64,000 nt of DNA from Portulaca oleracea (taxonomy: Eukaryota > Streptophyta > Magnoliopsida > Caryophyllales > Portulacaceae). Below, one piece after another: positions 47,830-59,875 of the stretch (positions are counted from its first letter, which is position 1; each line of letters opens with the position of its first letter). The DNA lies in assembly GCA_029582165.1 (NCBI GenBank), contig CM055877.1, positions 1,599,523 to 1,663,522 on the forward strand. Reading direction: 5' to 3'. The position numbers and the translations under genes were made by a program. The notes beneath the pieces were generated by a model. It saw nothing but the letters and a program-made list of their open reading frames with translations, did not search any database and was not told where the DNA came from.

Positions 47830-49767
47830 TTCAACCATATATTAAATTTATGGGACTAGATATATTTCCAATTTGCTTTATGAGGTTGTTGTTGTGTTTG
47901 TGCAATAATTTAATGACATGATTTTCTTTATAGTACGACATAAATTACAAATTATCTTCCTTTATGCATATGCCTACATTGTCCTTACAAAATACCATTT
48001 GAATGAAATATAGGTTAATATAACAACTCCATGCTCATAAGATGGAACTTAAAATTATAATGTAATATTCTAAATAATATTTACAAATATCTACATTTTG
48101 TTTTTTTTTCTTTTAAATATACATATAGGTGAAATGTGTCTTAATTATATATGATACTGTCTAACTATAAATTTATCGTAGAACATATAATTTGTGGGGA
48201 GTTTTTATGAATATAGGAGTGACTATTAGTTTATTTGAGATAACTTTAATAAATGTCATCCCTTAATAAAGTATTAGTGACATTTGTATTAAATTGTCAT
48301 TCTAAAATCACTTATTCGACATTATAAAATATTAGAAAGACCGTTATATAAAGTGACTATTTCACAATAAGTTTATGTGATACGATTCAAACTAGAATTC
48401 GCCTTTTAGCAAACCTATGAGAAAACTAAGCTATTAATCAGATAAAAGATACGTCCATCCCCACAAGGTACAAGAATTCGTAATTAATAAACATGTAATA
48501 CGTAGTCGCTCTTTTCCAAATTATTTGTCACTTTAAACATAACTTATAAAACCAAAAAAATCATCACTCTACATTACTACTAATTTATTTCTTTGGAAAT
48601 GTGGAAATGTTGAATAAAATAGTGAGTAAAAAATAAAAATGATGAATAAAAAAGAAAAATAGAAGAAAAAGATGTAATGATTAAAGTTAATTGATAAATT
48701 AGCATTTAAAATGTTATTGAAAATGTAAAGTGTCAGGTATTATGAGAAAAATAAAGTTACATATAAATATATATTACAATATCAATCATTTTTGTTAGTA
48801 ATGCATAGGTTAAAATTTACAATAAAAGTACAACTACTCATATTTTTATGTTTGACTAATTACTAGTAATATTTAAAAACCTGAAGTAGATTTAGTGCAC
48901 ATCTGATAACACTCCTAATGAGCAGTCCGATGGTTGGATGCATGAATCATGAACAAAAATAATCTGAAATAACTAAAGTTTCTTCCCTATGCTAAGTTTC
49001 AAACTAATACTCACATAAACCACAACATTGTATTCTCATAAGAATATGGTAAACTTACACATATTATTATATATGTTATTTTAAGAGGATAGGGGGCCAT
49101 GGCATATACAAACCCCCCTCTAGTTTCGCCCCTGCTAGCATGACTATCTATTGGTAGACTAAAATAATTTGGATGAAAATAAAATTATAGAATATTTCAA
49201 TCCATTCAACTTAGAAAGTTCCCCAATTCTTCTTGGGTAACAAGTCACCAACTAAAAAAAAAAAGTCAAAAAGAACCCTCGAAAAGCCGAAGGTTATTCT
49301 ACACTTCTACCCACATGATCCGACTTGTCCACTTTACGTCTTTGCCACAATTTTTTTAGGAGGGACTTTACCCTTATGGCAAGCTGAAAACTATTCCAAA
49401 AAAATAAAAAAACTATGGGCACATTTGATATAAGTTTAAAACATTCTAGAGGAAATTTTTTGGTGATTTTCTTTATTTGAGACAAAAGAGTAAATTTGAA
49501 CGATAGCATGGGGATTAGTGGACTACAAATCTATTCTTTGAATGGGTTATTTTTAAGTTAGGATAGTTAAGTTTGGATAAGTTCTGATGTTTTTTTAAAA
49601 AATGGTAAGCTATGATGTTCTTTGATGTATTTATTTTTTTAATGATTTGATTTTTTTAAAGATTTATGTCTCAATAAATACGATTAGTTATAGCAGTAAG
49701 TTCCTTTGATCAATATATATTGATTCAATTTTTCAAAACTGAATCAACGATAGTTATACTAATTTAC
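47830..49767. other. Intergenic, no gene recognised
   Basis: AT-rich. Near 49090-49135 'ggggccatggcatatac' and 'agtttcgcccctgctag' look like an eroded hAT-type end. Nothing else. Confidence 0.35.
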
Positions 49768-49769
49768 TA

Positions 49770-50019
49770 CTACATCCGTCCTATATTGTTTGTCCATCCA
49801 ACTATATTTAAAAGTCCAATGGTCATGGGAAATGGGGTGAAAAATGTGTAATGTACCATAATTGTCCTTACTTTTTTCATGTGAAGAACAATCAAAAAGA
49901 TTTAAAAGAGTATTTATTAGGGGTATAATAGAAATTACAATCATTGGAATTATAAAATGGACAAACATTTTGGGACAAGAGAGTTAGGTAGATGGATAAA
50001 CAATTTGGGACGGATGTAG
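49770..50019. mobile_element. Stowaway-like MITE
   Basis: CTACATCCGTCC ... GGACGGATGTAG, 250 bp, TA at 49768-49769 and 50020-50021. A second internal GGGAC motif lies near 49970, as in compound copies. Confidence 0.75.
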
Positions 50020-50194
50020 TATTATAGTTAAAAAATAATTCAATTGTGATATAATCTCTTTTAAAATATTAAATTTTGTAAAAAAATTTATATAGCTATA
50101 AATAGGCTTATTTACTGCAACAAATCACTTTAATCCATGATGGTTGACCGTCACGATATCTAATGTCATTCTTTAATCGATATATAACAAGTCA

Positions 50195-50435
50195 GGCTAT
50201 GTTCTTTTCTGCGGTATGGTGTGGTGGAATTGTGGTGGGTGTGGTGGAATTGTGGTAGGTTATTGGTATGTGAGATATGTGAGGAGAGATAATGTAAAAA
50301 GTAAGGGAGAAAAGTGAGGAGAGACAATAATGAAGAGAGAGAAAAGTAATGATTTGTGGTAAAGTGTGGTTAGTTGTGGCAAACTGCGGTATGCTGTGGT
50401 ACCGCAATTTACCAACTGCAGAAAAGAACAACGTC
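50195..50435. mobile_element. Tourist-like MITE, second copy
   Basis: GGCTATGTTCTTTTCTGCGG ... AAAAGAACAACGTC, 241 bp, with a 3-bp duplication TCA at 50192-50194 and 50436-50438. Same family as 10855-11107. Confidence 0.75.
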
Positions 50436-50632
50436 TCAATGCATATATTAAAAATTCATAGCCAAAATTTTTAAAGTTTAACTGCACAATTTATAAAAAA
50501 AAACAATTAATATGGAACAGAGGATAAATAAAATCTCCCTTTATTTCTGATTTATTTTTTTTAGAACCCCATTATTTATTTATTTATTTTTACAATTACA
50601 CAAGTTTCTGCATGTCTTCCTAATTTCTCGAC

Positions 50633-50638
50633 TATAAA
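50633..50638 (+). promoter_or_regulatory. Probable TATA box of the LDH gene
   Basis: TATAAA, 126 bp before the ATG at 50764, followed by a CA-rich leader. Confidence 0.6.
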
Positions 50639-50763
50639 ACTGTCTTTTCTTCCCATTCCCATGCCACTCTAACCCACTAATTAACCAACCGAAACTAAAC
50701 CAAATCAAATCAAATCAAATCTCGTACTTAACCACCATCAAACCCCGTACGCCATAACCAACG

Positions 50764-52799
50764 ATGTCCCTCTCCCGTCCCCCCTCAACGACGTCGTTAA
50801 GCGGCCTAGACATCGGCGACGCCCTGATCACCTCCATCCACCACTCCTCCCCTCCCTCCACCGCCAAACGCCACCTGAAAATCTCGATCATCGGCACCGG
50901 CAACGTCGGGGTGGCGATCGCCCAAACCATCCTAACCCAAGACCTCGCCGACGAGCTCGCCCTCGTCGACGCCCTCCCCGACAAACTCCGCGGGGAGATG
51001 CTGGACCTCCAGCACGCCGCCGCGTTCCTCCCCCGGACCACCATCTCCGCCGCCGCGGACTACGCCGTCACCGCCAACTCCGACCTCTGCATCGTCACCG
51101 CCGGCGCAAGGCAGAACCCCGGGGAGTCGAGGCTGAATTTGTTGCAGAGGAATGTGAGTCTGTTCAAGAAGATCGTGCCGCCGCTGGTGGAGCACTCGCC
51201 GGAGTGTGTGTTGATGGTGGTGTCGAACCCGGTGGATGTGCTGACGTATGTCGCCTGGAAGTTGTCCGGGTTTCCGACGAACAGGGTTATCGGGTCGGGG
51301 ACGAATCTGGACTCGTCAAGGTTTCGGTTCCTCGTCGCGGATCATCTTGATGTTAATGCTCAGGACGTGCAGGTATATATATGTTACGTTACTACATCTA
51401 GACCTATCATTCTTTGATCCGACCCGGAAATCCGACCCACCCGGAAACTTTAGGTTTTGAATATGATTTTCTCGACCCGAACTCAATATATAACAAACCC
51501 GAAAAACACACAAATTAGCGGAACAAACCCAACCGAGCCCATTTAAGCTGGAAACTTTATTTTTTACGTTTAAATCTATTAGAATTTATGAGCACTTTTC
51601 GTTGGAATTCATGACTATTAAACTATAACCACAATTCATTCATATGTTATTTCTCTAATTTAAATTGAAATATTTACAATAATCTATCGGTTTTAGAAGA
51701 TAATCATATGTTATTATGTATATTGTACCAAAAATAATATTTAAAGACAATTTTTTTAAAAAATAAATGCGGAAAAATGTCGCAATTATAACCCGTTGGG
51801 TTAAACCTAAAATCGGAATACGCCGCCCGTATTTACCGAACACAAATTATACCCGACCCATATGTATTCGAACCCGATATAAAAACGACCCGTAAGGCCG
51901 TAACCCGCCCGCCCGCCAGAATTTACAGGTCTCACTACATCGATCCTATATTAAATGTTTCTGGCCAGGGGCGGATCCCAGGCATAGCCTGGGGTGGCCA
52001 CGGCCACCGATAAAAAAAAAAATTTGGTATAATTTGGGAAAAAAATTACAGAATTTATGTATATCGGATGAATATATCAGTGTATTGGCCACCCCTAATC
52101 AGAAGACCTAGATTCAATCAGTGTATTGGCCACCCCTACTCAGAAGACTTAGATCCGCCACTGTTTCTGGCATACAAATTTTAAAAGTTTTGATAAATAC
52201 TATAATACTTTAATTTTGTAAAATTCATGAAGAGACTATAATGTTTTTATTTTTTAATTAAATATACTATAAAGAATTGTGCAAGAATTTATTTAGTCTC
52301 TCGAGTTAATCAACAAAGCCATGCACGTACGTACTATACTTCACCATACTTGCAGGCATACATAGTCGGAGAACACGGAGACAGCTCCGTCGCCCTATGG
52401 TCCGGCATAAGCAAAGCCGGCGTCCCGGTGCTAAGCTTCCTGGACCAGAAGCAGATCCCTTACGAGAAGGAAACCCTAGAGAAGATCCACAAGGAGGTGG
52501 TCAACTGCGCGTACGAGGTGATCAAGCTCAAGGGTTACACTTCTTGGGCCATTGGTTACTCCGTGGCTAGCCTCGCCCGGTCCATCCTCAGGGACCAGCG
52601 CCAGATCCACCCGGTCTCCGTCCTCGTCAAAGGGTTCCATGGCATTGACGAGGGCGACGTCTTCCTTAGCCTCCCTACCCTGCTTGGCAAGGGTGGGGCT
52701 CTTGGGGTGGTCAATGTGCCTATTTCTGAAGAAGAGGGGAACCAGCTTAGGAAGAGTGCTGCCACTATTCTTGAACTTCAAGCTCAACTTGGTGTTTAG
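50764..52799 (+). CDS. LDH: L-lactate dehydrogenase, 2 exons
   Basis: Exons 50764-51372 and 52356-52799 give 350 residues, the normal plant LDH length with the family's one-intron layout. It reduces pyruvate to L-lactate with NADH in the cytosol, mainly in anaerobic metabolism. The NAD fold has GTGNVG at 44-49 and D69 for the ribose. R116 in ARQNPGESR is the mobile-loop arginine, and the dehydrogenase pocket has N155, D183 and R186 ([11 protein letters not shown]) plus catalytic H210 in VGEHGDSS. Gln at the loop position (ARQNP) marks LDH rather than malate dehydrogenase, which has Arg there. Exon 1 is markedly GC-rich against the AT-rich window. The ATG chosen is the first after the TATA box. 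The intron holds two hAT-type insertions. No catalytic residue is missing. Confidence 0.96.
51399..51933. mobile_element. hAT-type MITE in LDH intron (CCCG-rich family)
   Basis: Perfect 8-bp duplication ACTACATC at 51391-51398 and 51934-51941. Ends TAGACCT and AGGTCTC are near-inverted, and both flanks are full of 'gacccg/cgggtc' repeats, as in known plant hAT MITEs that start TAG-GCCT-like. 535 bp. Confidence 0.7.
51966..52163. mobile_element. Short hAT MITE in LDH intron
   Basis: CAGGGGCGGATCC ... GGATCCGCCACTG-like ends (the right end reads 'agatccgccactg'), 198 bp, with a perfect 8-bp duplication TTTCTGGC at 51958-51965 and 52164-52171. It contains a 40-bp direct repeat 'tcagtgtattggccacccct'. 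Confidence 0.9.
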
Positions 52800-54021
52800 T
52801 TGATTATGATATAGAAATATATTGAAATGATAAAATTACCTCATTTATCAATTAGTTATTGCTTTTCAAAGTATGAAAATAGTAAAATTGTTATTAGAAA
52901 TGTAAGAATGATAAATAATTTTAAAAAAAAAACATAGTTAAGTGAATAAATAATTAGGGATAGAAGGAGTAAGTTAATTACAATGATCAATTGCTTTTAG
53001 ACATACATATATGTACTGCTTTTTCTTACTGAATTTTGTTTATTTCATCGGATGAAATTATTTTGTGCAACAAAAAAAATTATTGTCCTAATTTCATTTT
53101 TATTGCCCTTTAATATGGTGTTACAAAAACAAATTGTTACGATTTAGTATAGTCGTATCTTCGAAGCGCAAGGTCCGAGTTATAAATTAGTAAAAGTGGT
53201 AGCATAAGTTAGTTGTGGTGGACAACCAAACTTTTTTGTTGCCTTAATAACTTTTGGCAACCATTTTTCTTTAAGTTGTTGCCCAATCTATATCAATTTG
53301 TAACAAAAAAAAGTTTTGTTGGCACATATAATGTATTTAACCATAAAATTATTTGGTTGCCGTATTTTAAATAAATGTAATAATATTTTTTTTGTTTTCC
53401 AAACTGCTCTAAAGTTGTTGCCAAAACATATTTTTCTATAGGGGTCAATGGGTGGATTGCTAGTTTATTCTTCATGAATTGCAAAAAAAACAAAAGGGTC
53501 AAATATATAATGTTGCTGTAAGGAAAGGTGTCATAGAGGACTACCAAGTTACCATCATGAAAGAGATCTTAATGGAGATGAATTTTAGGATTAATATATC
53601 CTAACATTGCCTAATCAATTTCTTAACCATACAATTTATTTTCTATTATCTGTTTGAAAATCTTTTAGGTTTGTTTCTTATTATATATAAAGATATGAGC
53701 TTAGAGGGAGTACCTTCTTACTATAGAGGAAAGTTTTCACCTAAGTTATGAAGGTGAATATGTCCTCATAACTTCCATAAAGAGGTTCATGTACAAAATA
53801 AGTTTTCAGAGTATTCGTGTCAAGAAAACTAAATGGTTTCTTGAATGTTTACCTAACAATGTCAAATTAAAAGCAGTAGCTATGTAGGCTATCCAGCTCA
53901 AGGGCTAGTTCTACACTGGCCATGAGTAAGCTAATAAAGGTGGCCATTTTGCACCAACTTGTCCCCTCCTACTGATTGTTCTAAGCTCAGTAGATTGTAG
54001 AGCATCCACCTTGTCTTACTC
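52800..54021. other. Intergenic, 3' of LDH
   Basis: LDH 3' UTR then AT-rich sequence with repeated 'ttgttgcc' phrases (53230-53420). No gene. Confidence 0.4.
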
Positions 54022-54736
54022 TGTTGGGGAGATCCAAGGCGGGAGCCTACTTCAACCAAAATTCATGGTACACAAGTTAAGTGAGGTTCCATCTTAAAAT
54101 CAATTAGTGTTAAGAGGAGTAACTCACTTGACTTATATATCATATCTTTTCTTTTTACTTTTCCAGTGTGAGACATTTTTTACTGATGGGTGAATCCCAA
54201 CAATCTCCCCCTTCACACATGAGTCTCTCCCCCTTGATCGGAAGCCTCTTTTGCCAAGGTTTCAAGTCGCCATCAGAGTCCATCATAGCCGCACCTTACT
54301 CTACAAAGTCGCACTCTACTCCACCTAAGACTCATGCATGTCACCACTCTGCCTCAAGAGTCCCAACCGCACCTTACTCCACAGAGTCACCCCATACTCC
54401 ACCTGAGTCTCATGCCACCACTCTGCGCATTCAGGAGATCCAGCCGCACACGTGTCATGGTCTCTACTCCTTTCCATGGTGATTTTTATGGGACCACCTT
54501 CCCGCACCTTGCGCCCACCCGATGACCCGAACAAACCATTGGCTCTGATACCACTTGTTGGGAGATCCAAGACGGGAGTCCACTTCAACCAAGACCCATG
54601 GTACACAAGTTAAGTGAGGTTCATCTTAAAATCAATTGGTGTTAAGAGAACTAGCTCACTTAACTTATATATCATGTTCTTTCTCTCTATTTACTTTTTC
54701 AATGTGGACATTTTTACTCATGGATGAGCTCCGACA
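54022..54736 (-). mobile_element. Complete TRIM retrotransposon
   Basis: Two 181-bp LTRs, 54022-54202 and 54556-54736, in direct orientation. Read on the minus strand: 5' LTR 54736-54556, a primer-binding site complementary to initiator-Met tRNA (GTGGTATCAGAGCC, complement of 54541-54554), a non-coding interior of ~350 bp, a polypurine tract (GAAGGGGGAGAT, complement of 54203-54214), then the 3' LTR. No clear 5-bp duplication was seen. Solo LTRs are at 7676-7860 and 56371-56549. Confidence 0.9.
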
Positions 54737-55333
54737 TGTTCTTTTCCTTTTTATGTGTTGTGGATTTTAAGTTTTACCAAGTGTAAGGCATAAAAGGCAG
54801 GGAAGCATGCTTTAGCTAACTTGCCTTGGTGTACGTGTCTTGAAATATGGAACTTCTCATCGTATTGCAAACCTTTCAAACTAGCTTTAATTAATTGCTT
54901 GATCTACAGTCTAGATTGGTAGTAATCCGTGATTTGCACGCATTTTTACAGTAATATCTTATCTGATCACGTGGCCTTTAAAAAATTTTATATCGAATAA
55001 GCGCATGTGAAATTGGTCATTGCTCATCACCCCATGCATATATATACTACTAAGCAAAATAATAAATATCTTGATATAAAATGATTAATAATTATCTTTC
55101 CTCTTACCTAAATCACTCATAAAGTTAAAAGCAAGTATATTTAAATTATTATAAAGGTTTTTTTTATTACTTTGAGAGTTATTACATCCTATAAACAATA
55201 TAAAAATAATTATTTATTTATATTTTTTCATAAATATAAAGCTATACATAAAATTTCATTTCCTATAATAATTGATAAAATTAGGCTATTAGTCATATTT
55301 CTTGACCTAGTTAATAAGTATTGTACTCTTATA
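54737..55333. other. Intergenic, no gene recognised
   Basis: AT-rich spacer. Confidence 0.4.
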
Positions 55334-55838
55334 ATTAACCCTTAGTTTTCAACTTTAACTTTTTGGACCCTAAAGTTTGTAGGCTGAAAAAAAAGGACCC
55401 TAAAGTTTGTGAGGTGAAAAAAGCTCGTTTCCCGTTTTTCTTTTTCTTTCCATGTTTGAATTTCTCTCCCGATTGGAATCAAACTTCAAACTAAGGTTAT
55501 AACCGATATTAAAGTTATAATAAACCTATTTTATTCATGTTGGAGTTACTTAAAACTATGTATCCAGGGGTCTAAGTAGACTCGACACGAATAAGAGAGG
55601 TATATTATAGCTTCAATATTAGTTTTAACCATAGTCCTAAAGTTTGACGTCAATTGGGAGATAAATTCAAACATGAGAGAAAAATAAAAAATGAGACAGG
55701 GGCCTTTTTCTTCAGTCCACAAACTTTAAGATCCTTTTTTTATTCAGCCTACAAACTTTAGGGTCCAATAAAGTTGAAAACCAAGAGTTCAGAATGTAAA
55801 TATCCCTAAAATTCGGGGGTCCAAAATGCAAAAACCCC
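55334..55838. mobile_element. Foldback MULE-like MITE, copy 7 (left tip lost)
   Basis: Starts within the left arm at 'aacccttagttttcaac' and has the full right arm to 'ccaaaatgcaaaaacccc'. The outer left ~25 bp are missing. It ends about 170 bp before the 8-Cys gene. Confidence 0.8.
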
Positions 55839-56004
55839 ATCATTCTACTCATTCAAGTTGCATCAAAATATTACACACAAATACCCTGGCATTTTCTATA
55901 AGTACCCACTTTCTAGGATCCCACCTCCCATCCCAGCAAAGAAGCTAGAAACACATACATAATCAAGTCCTTAAACCTCTCATATTAAGCTCAACTCTCA
56001 AAAC

Positions 56005-56307
56005 ATGGCCTCCAAGCCAATGGCTATCTTTTTCCTATTGCTTAACCTTGCAGTTTGGGGTTCGATTTCAGCTGACGCTTTAGGTTGTTTCTTTATGTAT
56101 CCCTGTGTGGAGCTTTCTCATGAGCTTGTCGATGGCAACGTCGAGTTTAACAGCAAAGCCGACTCCAAATGCTGCCACCTTATCTACGCCAGCTCAGCCG
56201 ACGCCGAGTTATGTCTTTGCAAGGCCCTCCAGCCTTACCACCTGCAGTCCAAGTTTTCTTTGGTTTTTAAGGCTTGTGGACTTTACTCTGGCTCAAGTGT
56301 CTGTTAG
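56005..56307 (+). CDS. Small secreted eight-cysteine (LTP-like) protein
   Basis: 100 residues, no intron. A signal peptide covers about 1-24 (MASKPMAIFFLLLNLAVWGS). The mature part has exactly eight cysteines, C28, C34, C56-C57, C70-x-C72, C91 and C100, in the C..C..CC..CxC..C..C order of the bifunctional inhibitor/lipid-transfer fold. Such proteins are small, secreted and disulfide-rich, and most bind lipids or hydrophobic ligands. The last residue is the final cysteine, and the first two are only 5 apart, so it is not a standard LTP1 or LTP2. I cannot name a subgroup or ligand. A TRIM solo LTR begins 64 bp past the stop. Confidence 0.85.
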   Translation: MASKPMAIFFLLLNLAVWGSISADALGCFFMYPCVELSHELVDGNVEFNSKADSKCCHLIYASSADAELCLCKALQPYHLQSKFSLVFKACGLYSGSSVC

Positions 56308-56370
56308 ACTGCCTCCTTTTTTGTTAGATATATCAGTAATAAGGACTGTGTAAAGTTCAGTGTAACCCCA

Positions 56371-56549
56371 TGTTGGGATTCACCCATGAGTAAAATGTCT
56401 AACATCGAAAAAGTAAAGAGAAAACACATGATATATAAGTCAAGTGGATTACTCCTCTTAATACCAATTGGTTTTAAGATGTAACCTCAATTAACTTGTG
56501 TACCATGGGCGTTGGATGAAGTGGGTTCCCTCCTTGGATCTCCCCAACA
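56371..56549 (+). mobile_element. Solo TRIM LTR, just after the 8-Cys gene
   Basis: TGTTGGGATTCACCC ... ATCTCCCCAACA, 179 bp, same family as 54022-54736 but in plus orientation. No target duplication could be confirmed. Confidence 0.8.
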
Positions 56550-58188
56550 AGGAACAAATGAAATAAAATAGTCAAGGGATCAGATTGATACTAGTTGTGG
56601 ATCGATCATGAGATATGTTGATCCAATTAAGGATATCTAAACCATAGTTACTAGGAACTTTTCTCTCGTTAATCCGAAATGTGGGTCGCTAATTTTGCAC
56701 AAATTTTGACTTCGTAATATTTGTTCTCGGAAAACGGTCACAAACATATGTAACGTTTCCGGTAATTGTAATTTAAACTAGTAAGTTACCATTGATAATT
56801 GTTGGATGTTTAATACTTTTTCTAAAGAGTGACATGAGTGTTAATTTGTTGGATTTTTTCAAATTTATCCTGCTTTCAACATTGATTTTTTTTATCCTTT
56901 TATTTTCAACGTTAATTTTTTATTGATTCGGATTTTCAAATAATGTATTACTGTTTATTGTTTTTGTTAAATTTTGGTAAAAAATGTCCCTAATTAGAAT
57001 AGCATGTGAGAGATCGAGTGATAGAGTGGGAGTATGTATTGAGTAAGTGGGTTCTATGATCCCACAAACGCAAATAATGAGAGAGAGTAGAGATGACAAT
57101 GAGGCGGGTTTCAACTGGGTCTAACAAAATTCAAATTCAATCTTATTAGATTATTTTAGACCTAGCTAGATTTGCCCCAAACCCGCCAGTCCAAAAAAAA
57201 AAATAAAAAAAAGTAATTTTGACCCAAATTCATTGGGTCCGTGAGGTCCAAGATTCTGACATACGTAATTTTTTATTAGTTTTATCAACTGCCCTTTTCT
57301 TTGCCTCCACCTTGTGTTTTTCATCATGGTGAGTTCCAACTATGTCCCTTTGTTGGAATTATATCCCAAAGTTAAACCATAATATTGTGACTAGGGCTGG
57401 GCAAATGGATAGGTGCCCATTGGACTTAAGTGAATGGGTCAAGGAAAACGAGCTCAGCCCGCTTAAATTATTTAAAAGGTCAGCTACATTATGGGCCCGT
57501 TTAAACTAATTCACAAGCCCCCGCGGGCCAATATCGGGCTTGAATTGATTAGCAGGTCATTAGGGTTCCTAGTTCCTACTACTCACTTCTCTCACTAAAC
57601 TGATCTTTTATTGGTTACTTCTTTTTATGCATTAAACGAGTTACATTCATGCAATTTATCAATATTTCAACGACTAATTTGACATTACATAAGACTGATT
57701 TGACGTGTAATGGTCCTATATTCACTTATTATGATAAAACAACTTATTTGCAGGGGAATAACATTCCTATAATGAACACTTAAACCAAAGGTATGCAAGC
57801 CGAACTAAGAGAATCATTGCTCACAACTATAAGACATGAAAGTTGCCAATTTGAGTCTGATTGGTGGCAACGAATAGTTCAATCAAAAATAACAAAGTGG
57901 AAAACGATGCGTAGAAAACTGTGGGTATTCGTGTCAATGAGTGACATGGAAGTGGCTATTCAAAAATCTATGTATAGCTCTCTCATGCATTTCAATGTCA
58001 CGGATTGTACTGTTCTGCTGCATCGATGACTGCCAAAGTCACGGACTCTAAAAAATACTCAGCCTTGAGCTTTGCAAAGTGGGGTATAATATATGCCTAC
58101 CTTTCTTTGTCTATCCCTCTCCACTTTTTCACTTTTCTATAGTTAGTTTCTAGGCAACCTTTTTAAACTAAGTTATTAAAAATTTGTG
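56550..58188. other. Intergenic with hAT-type MITE remnants
   Basis: 57098-57260 ('gatgacaatgaggcgggtttcaa') and 57392-57550 ('tagggctgggcaaatgg', 'gcccgcttaaattattta') show the GC-rich subterminal text of hAT-type MITEs. Ends and duplications were not resolved. No convincing gene. Confidence 0.35.
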
Positions 58189-58770
58189 GATCACCTCTCT
58201 TGTCTGAGAGGTAAAAGGTCTACCTTCTACTCCATATTACCTTTGTTTATTTGTTGGCTTGTACCCCTGAGATATGGAGCCGATGGGTTGAATAATTTAC
58301 ATGTGTAAAAAAAAAAGTTTTTAAATTTTTCATGTTTTTTTAATTTTATACAAGGATTATCAAACACCCAATATTCAAAAAGTTTTGTCACCTCTTGTCT
58401 GAGAGGTAAAATGTCTACCTTCTACTCCATATTACCTTTGTTTGTTTGTTGGCTTGTACCCCTGAGATATGGATTCGATGGGTTGAATAATTTACATGTG
58501 TAAAAAAAAATTTAAATTTTTCATGATTTTTTTAATTTTATACAAGGATTATCAAACACCCAATATTCCAAAAGTTTTGTCACCTCTTGTCTGAGAGGTA
58601 AAATGTCTACCTTCTACTCCATATTACCTTTGTTTGTTTGTTGGCTTGTACCCCTGAGATATGGATTCGATGGGTTGAATAATTTACATGTGTAAAAAAA
58701 AATTTAAATTTTTCATGATTTTTTTAATTTTATACAAGGATTATCAAACACCCAATATTCCAAAAGTTTT
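58189..58770 (+). repeat. Three tandem copies of a ~192-bp unit
   Basis: Units begin at about 58189, 58387 and 58579 with 'cacctcttgtctgagaggtaa' and contain 'gcttgtacccctgagatatgga' and 'tacaaggattatcaaacacc'. Units 2 and 3 are almost identical; unit 1 differs by small changes and 6 extra bases. Confidence 0.93.
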
Positions 58771-59808
58771 GTCCTATTTAATTTCCATGGCCTTCATTAT
58801 ATTACTTTTATCTATTAATTATTAGCATTTTGTTTTATCAAGATTTGTAATGCTATAGTTAAATATAGTTATTTTCTATCACAAATTTGATAATTTGATA
58901 TATTTACAAAAAAAAAAATTGACTTCATTAATAAAAAATGATCAAACTTTTTGGGGACCGAGGGAGTATTTTTGTAATTTTGATTTACTTATTCGTGTTA
59001 ATGAATTAGAAGATTGTCATTGACTTTTAGCTAGCTCCATGTTCTAGTATCTTATCTTTTAACAGTTTGCATGTCACATCTAATCTAATATCTTCTAACA
59101 GTTTTACTAGTTAACCAAGTGATTTTTTACATTAGTTGTGTGGTAGGTGAAAGAATACTTTCATGAAAACGACTTTTCATATAAAATATTTGTGATTAAA
59201 AATAGATTTTTAGCTAATGATTTCAAATGTTTGATATAAAGAAAAAATACGACAATAACAATATATTTCAACATAATCTCGTTAATGTGAGTATAAGAGA
59301 TCCAGATATAGTTGTCCCTACACGCAAGTGCATGAACAAGTCAATTCATCCATGCATAGAAACATGATTTAATTTTGTTCCAAAAAAAACCCTATATTTA
59401 TTTATTCGATACCATAAGAAAAAAACACTTGAGAAAACTTAACTTCACATATTTGACAATCATGGCAATCTAATTATCTAAATAAAATGTAAGATGGTGC
59501 AACTTAACTATGATTAAATAGGGAAAACGTTTTCTCATATGAAATATTCCTTTGAAAAAATATATTTTCACTTCACTTGATACTAAACAATAAAAAGAAA
59601 AATTATTTTCCTGAAAATATAGTTTCCCCTCAAACTAAGCATACCCTAAATCTTTTGTAGTATATATCTAATCTATCTCATCTTGTGGGACCTTAGAATA
59701 TAGATTTGAATTCAACTGGGACATATCTCTCGAAACTTCTGCATGCTTAGCTGCTTAAAAGTTACAACAATTGCAAGCTATAGTCACGGGTGGTCTCAGT
59801 AATTCTTC
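58771..59808. other. Upstream of the HyPRP gene; no gene recognised
   Basis: AT-rich. 58945-58968 ('gggaccgagggagta') looks like a Stowaway right end with no left partner. 59150-59645 has loosely inverted 'gaaaacgacttttcat' style text. Confidence 0.35.
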
Positions 59809-59815
59809 TATAAAA
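59809..59815 (+). promoter_or_regulatory. Probable TATA box of the HyPRP gene
   Basis: TATAAAA, about 67 bp before the ATG at 59876. Confidence 0.6.
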
Positions 59816-59875
59816 CCCATCCAAATCCTGCATGGTACTTAATCCACAAGCACAGAAAAAGCTTTGGACAATACA

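Noticed and set aside
57793..58029. 78-codon open frame
   Set aside because: No recognised domain and no start context; could be a worn transposon piece but cannot be supported.
58189..58770. CRISPR-like array
   Set aside because: Direct 192-bp tandem repeats without spacers in a plant genome.
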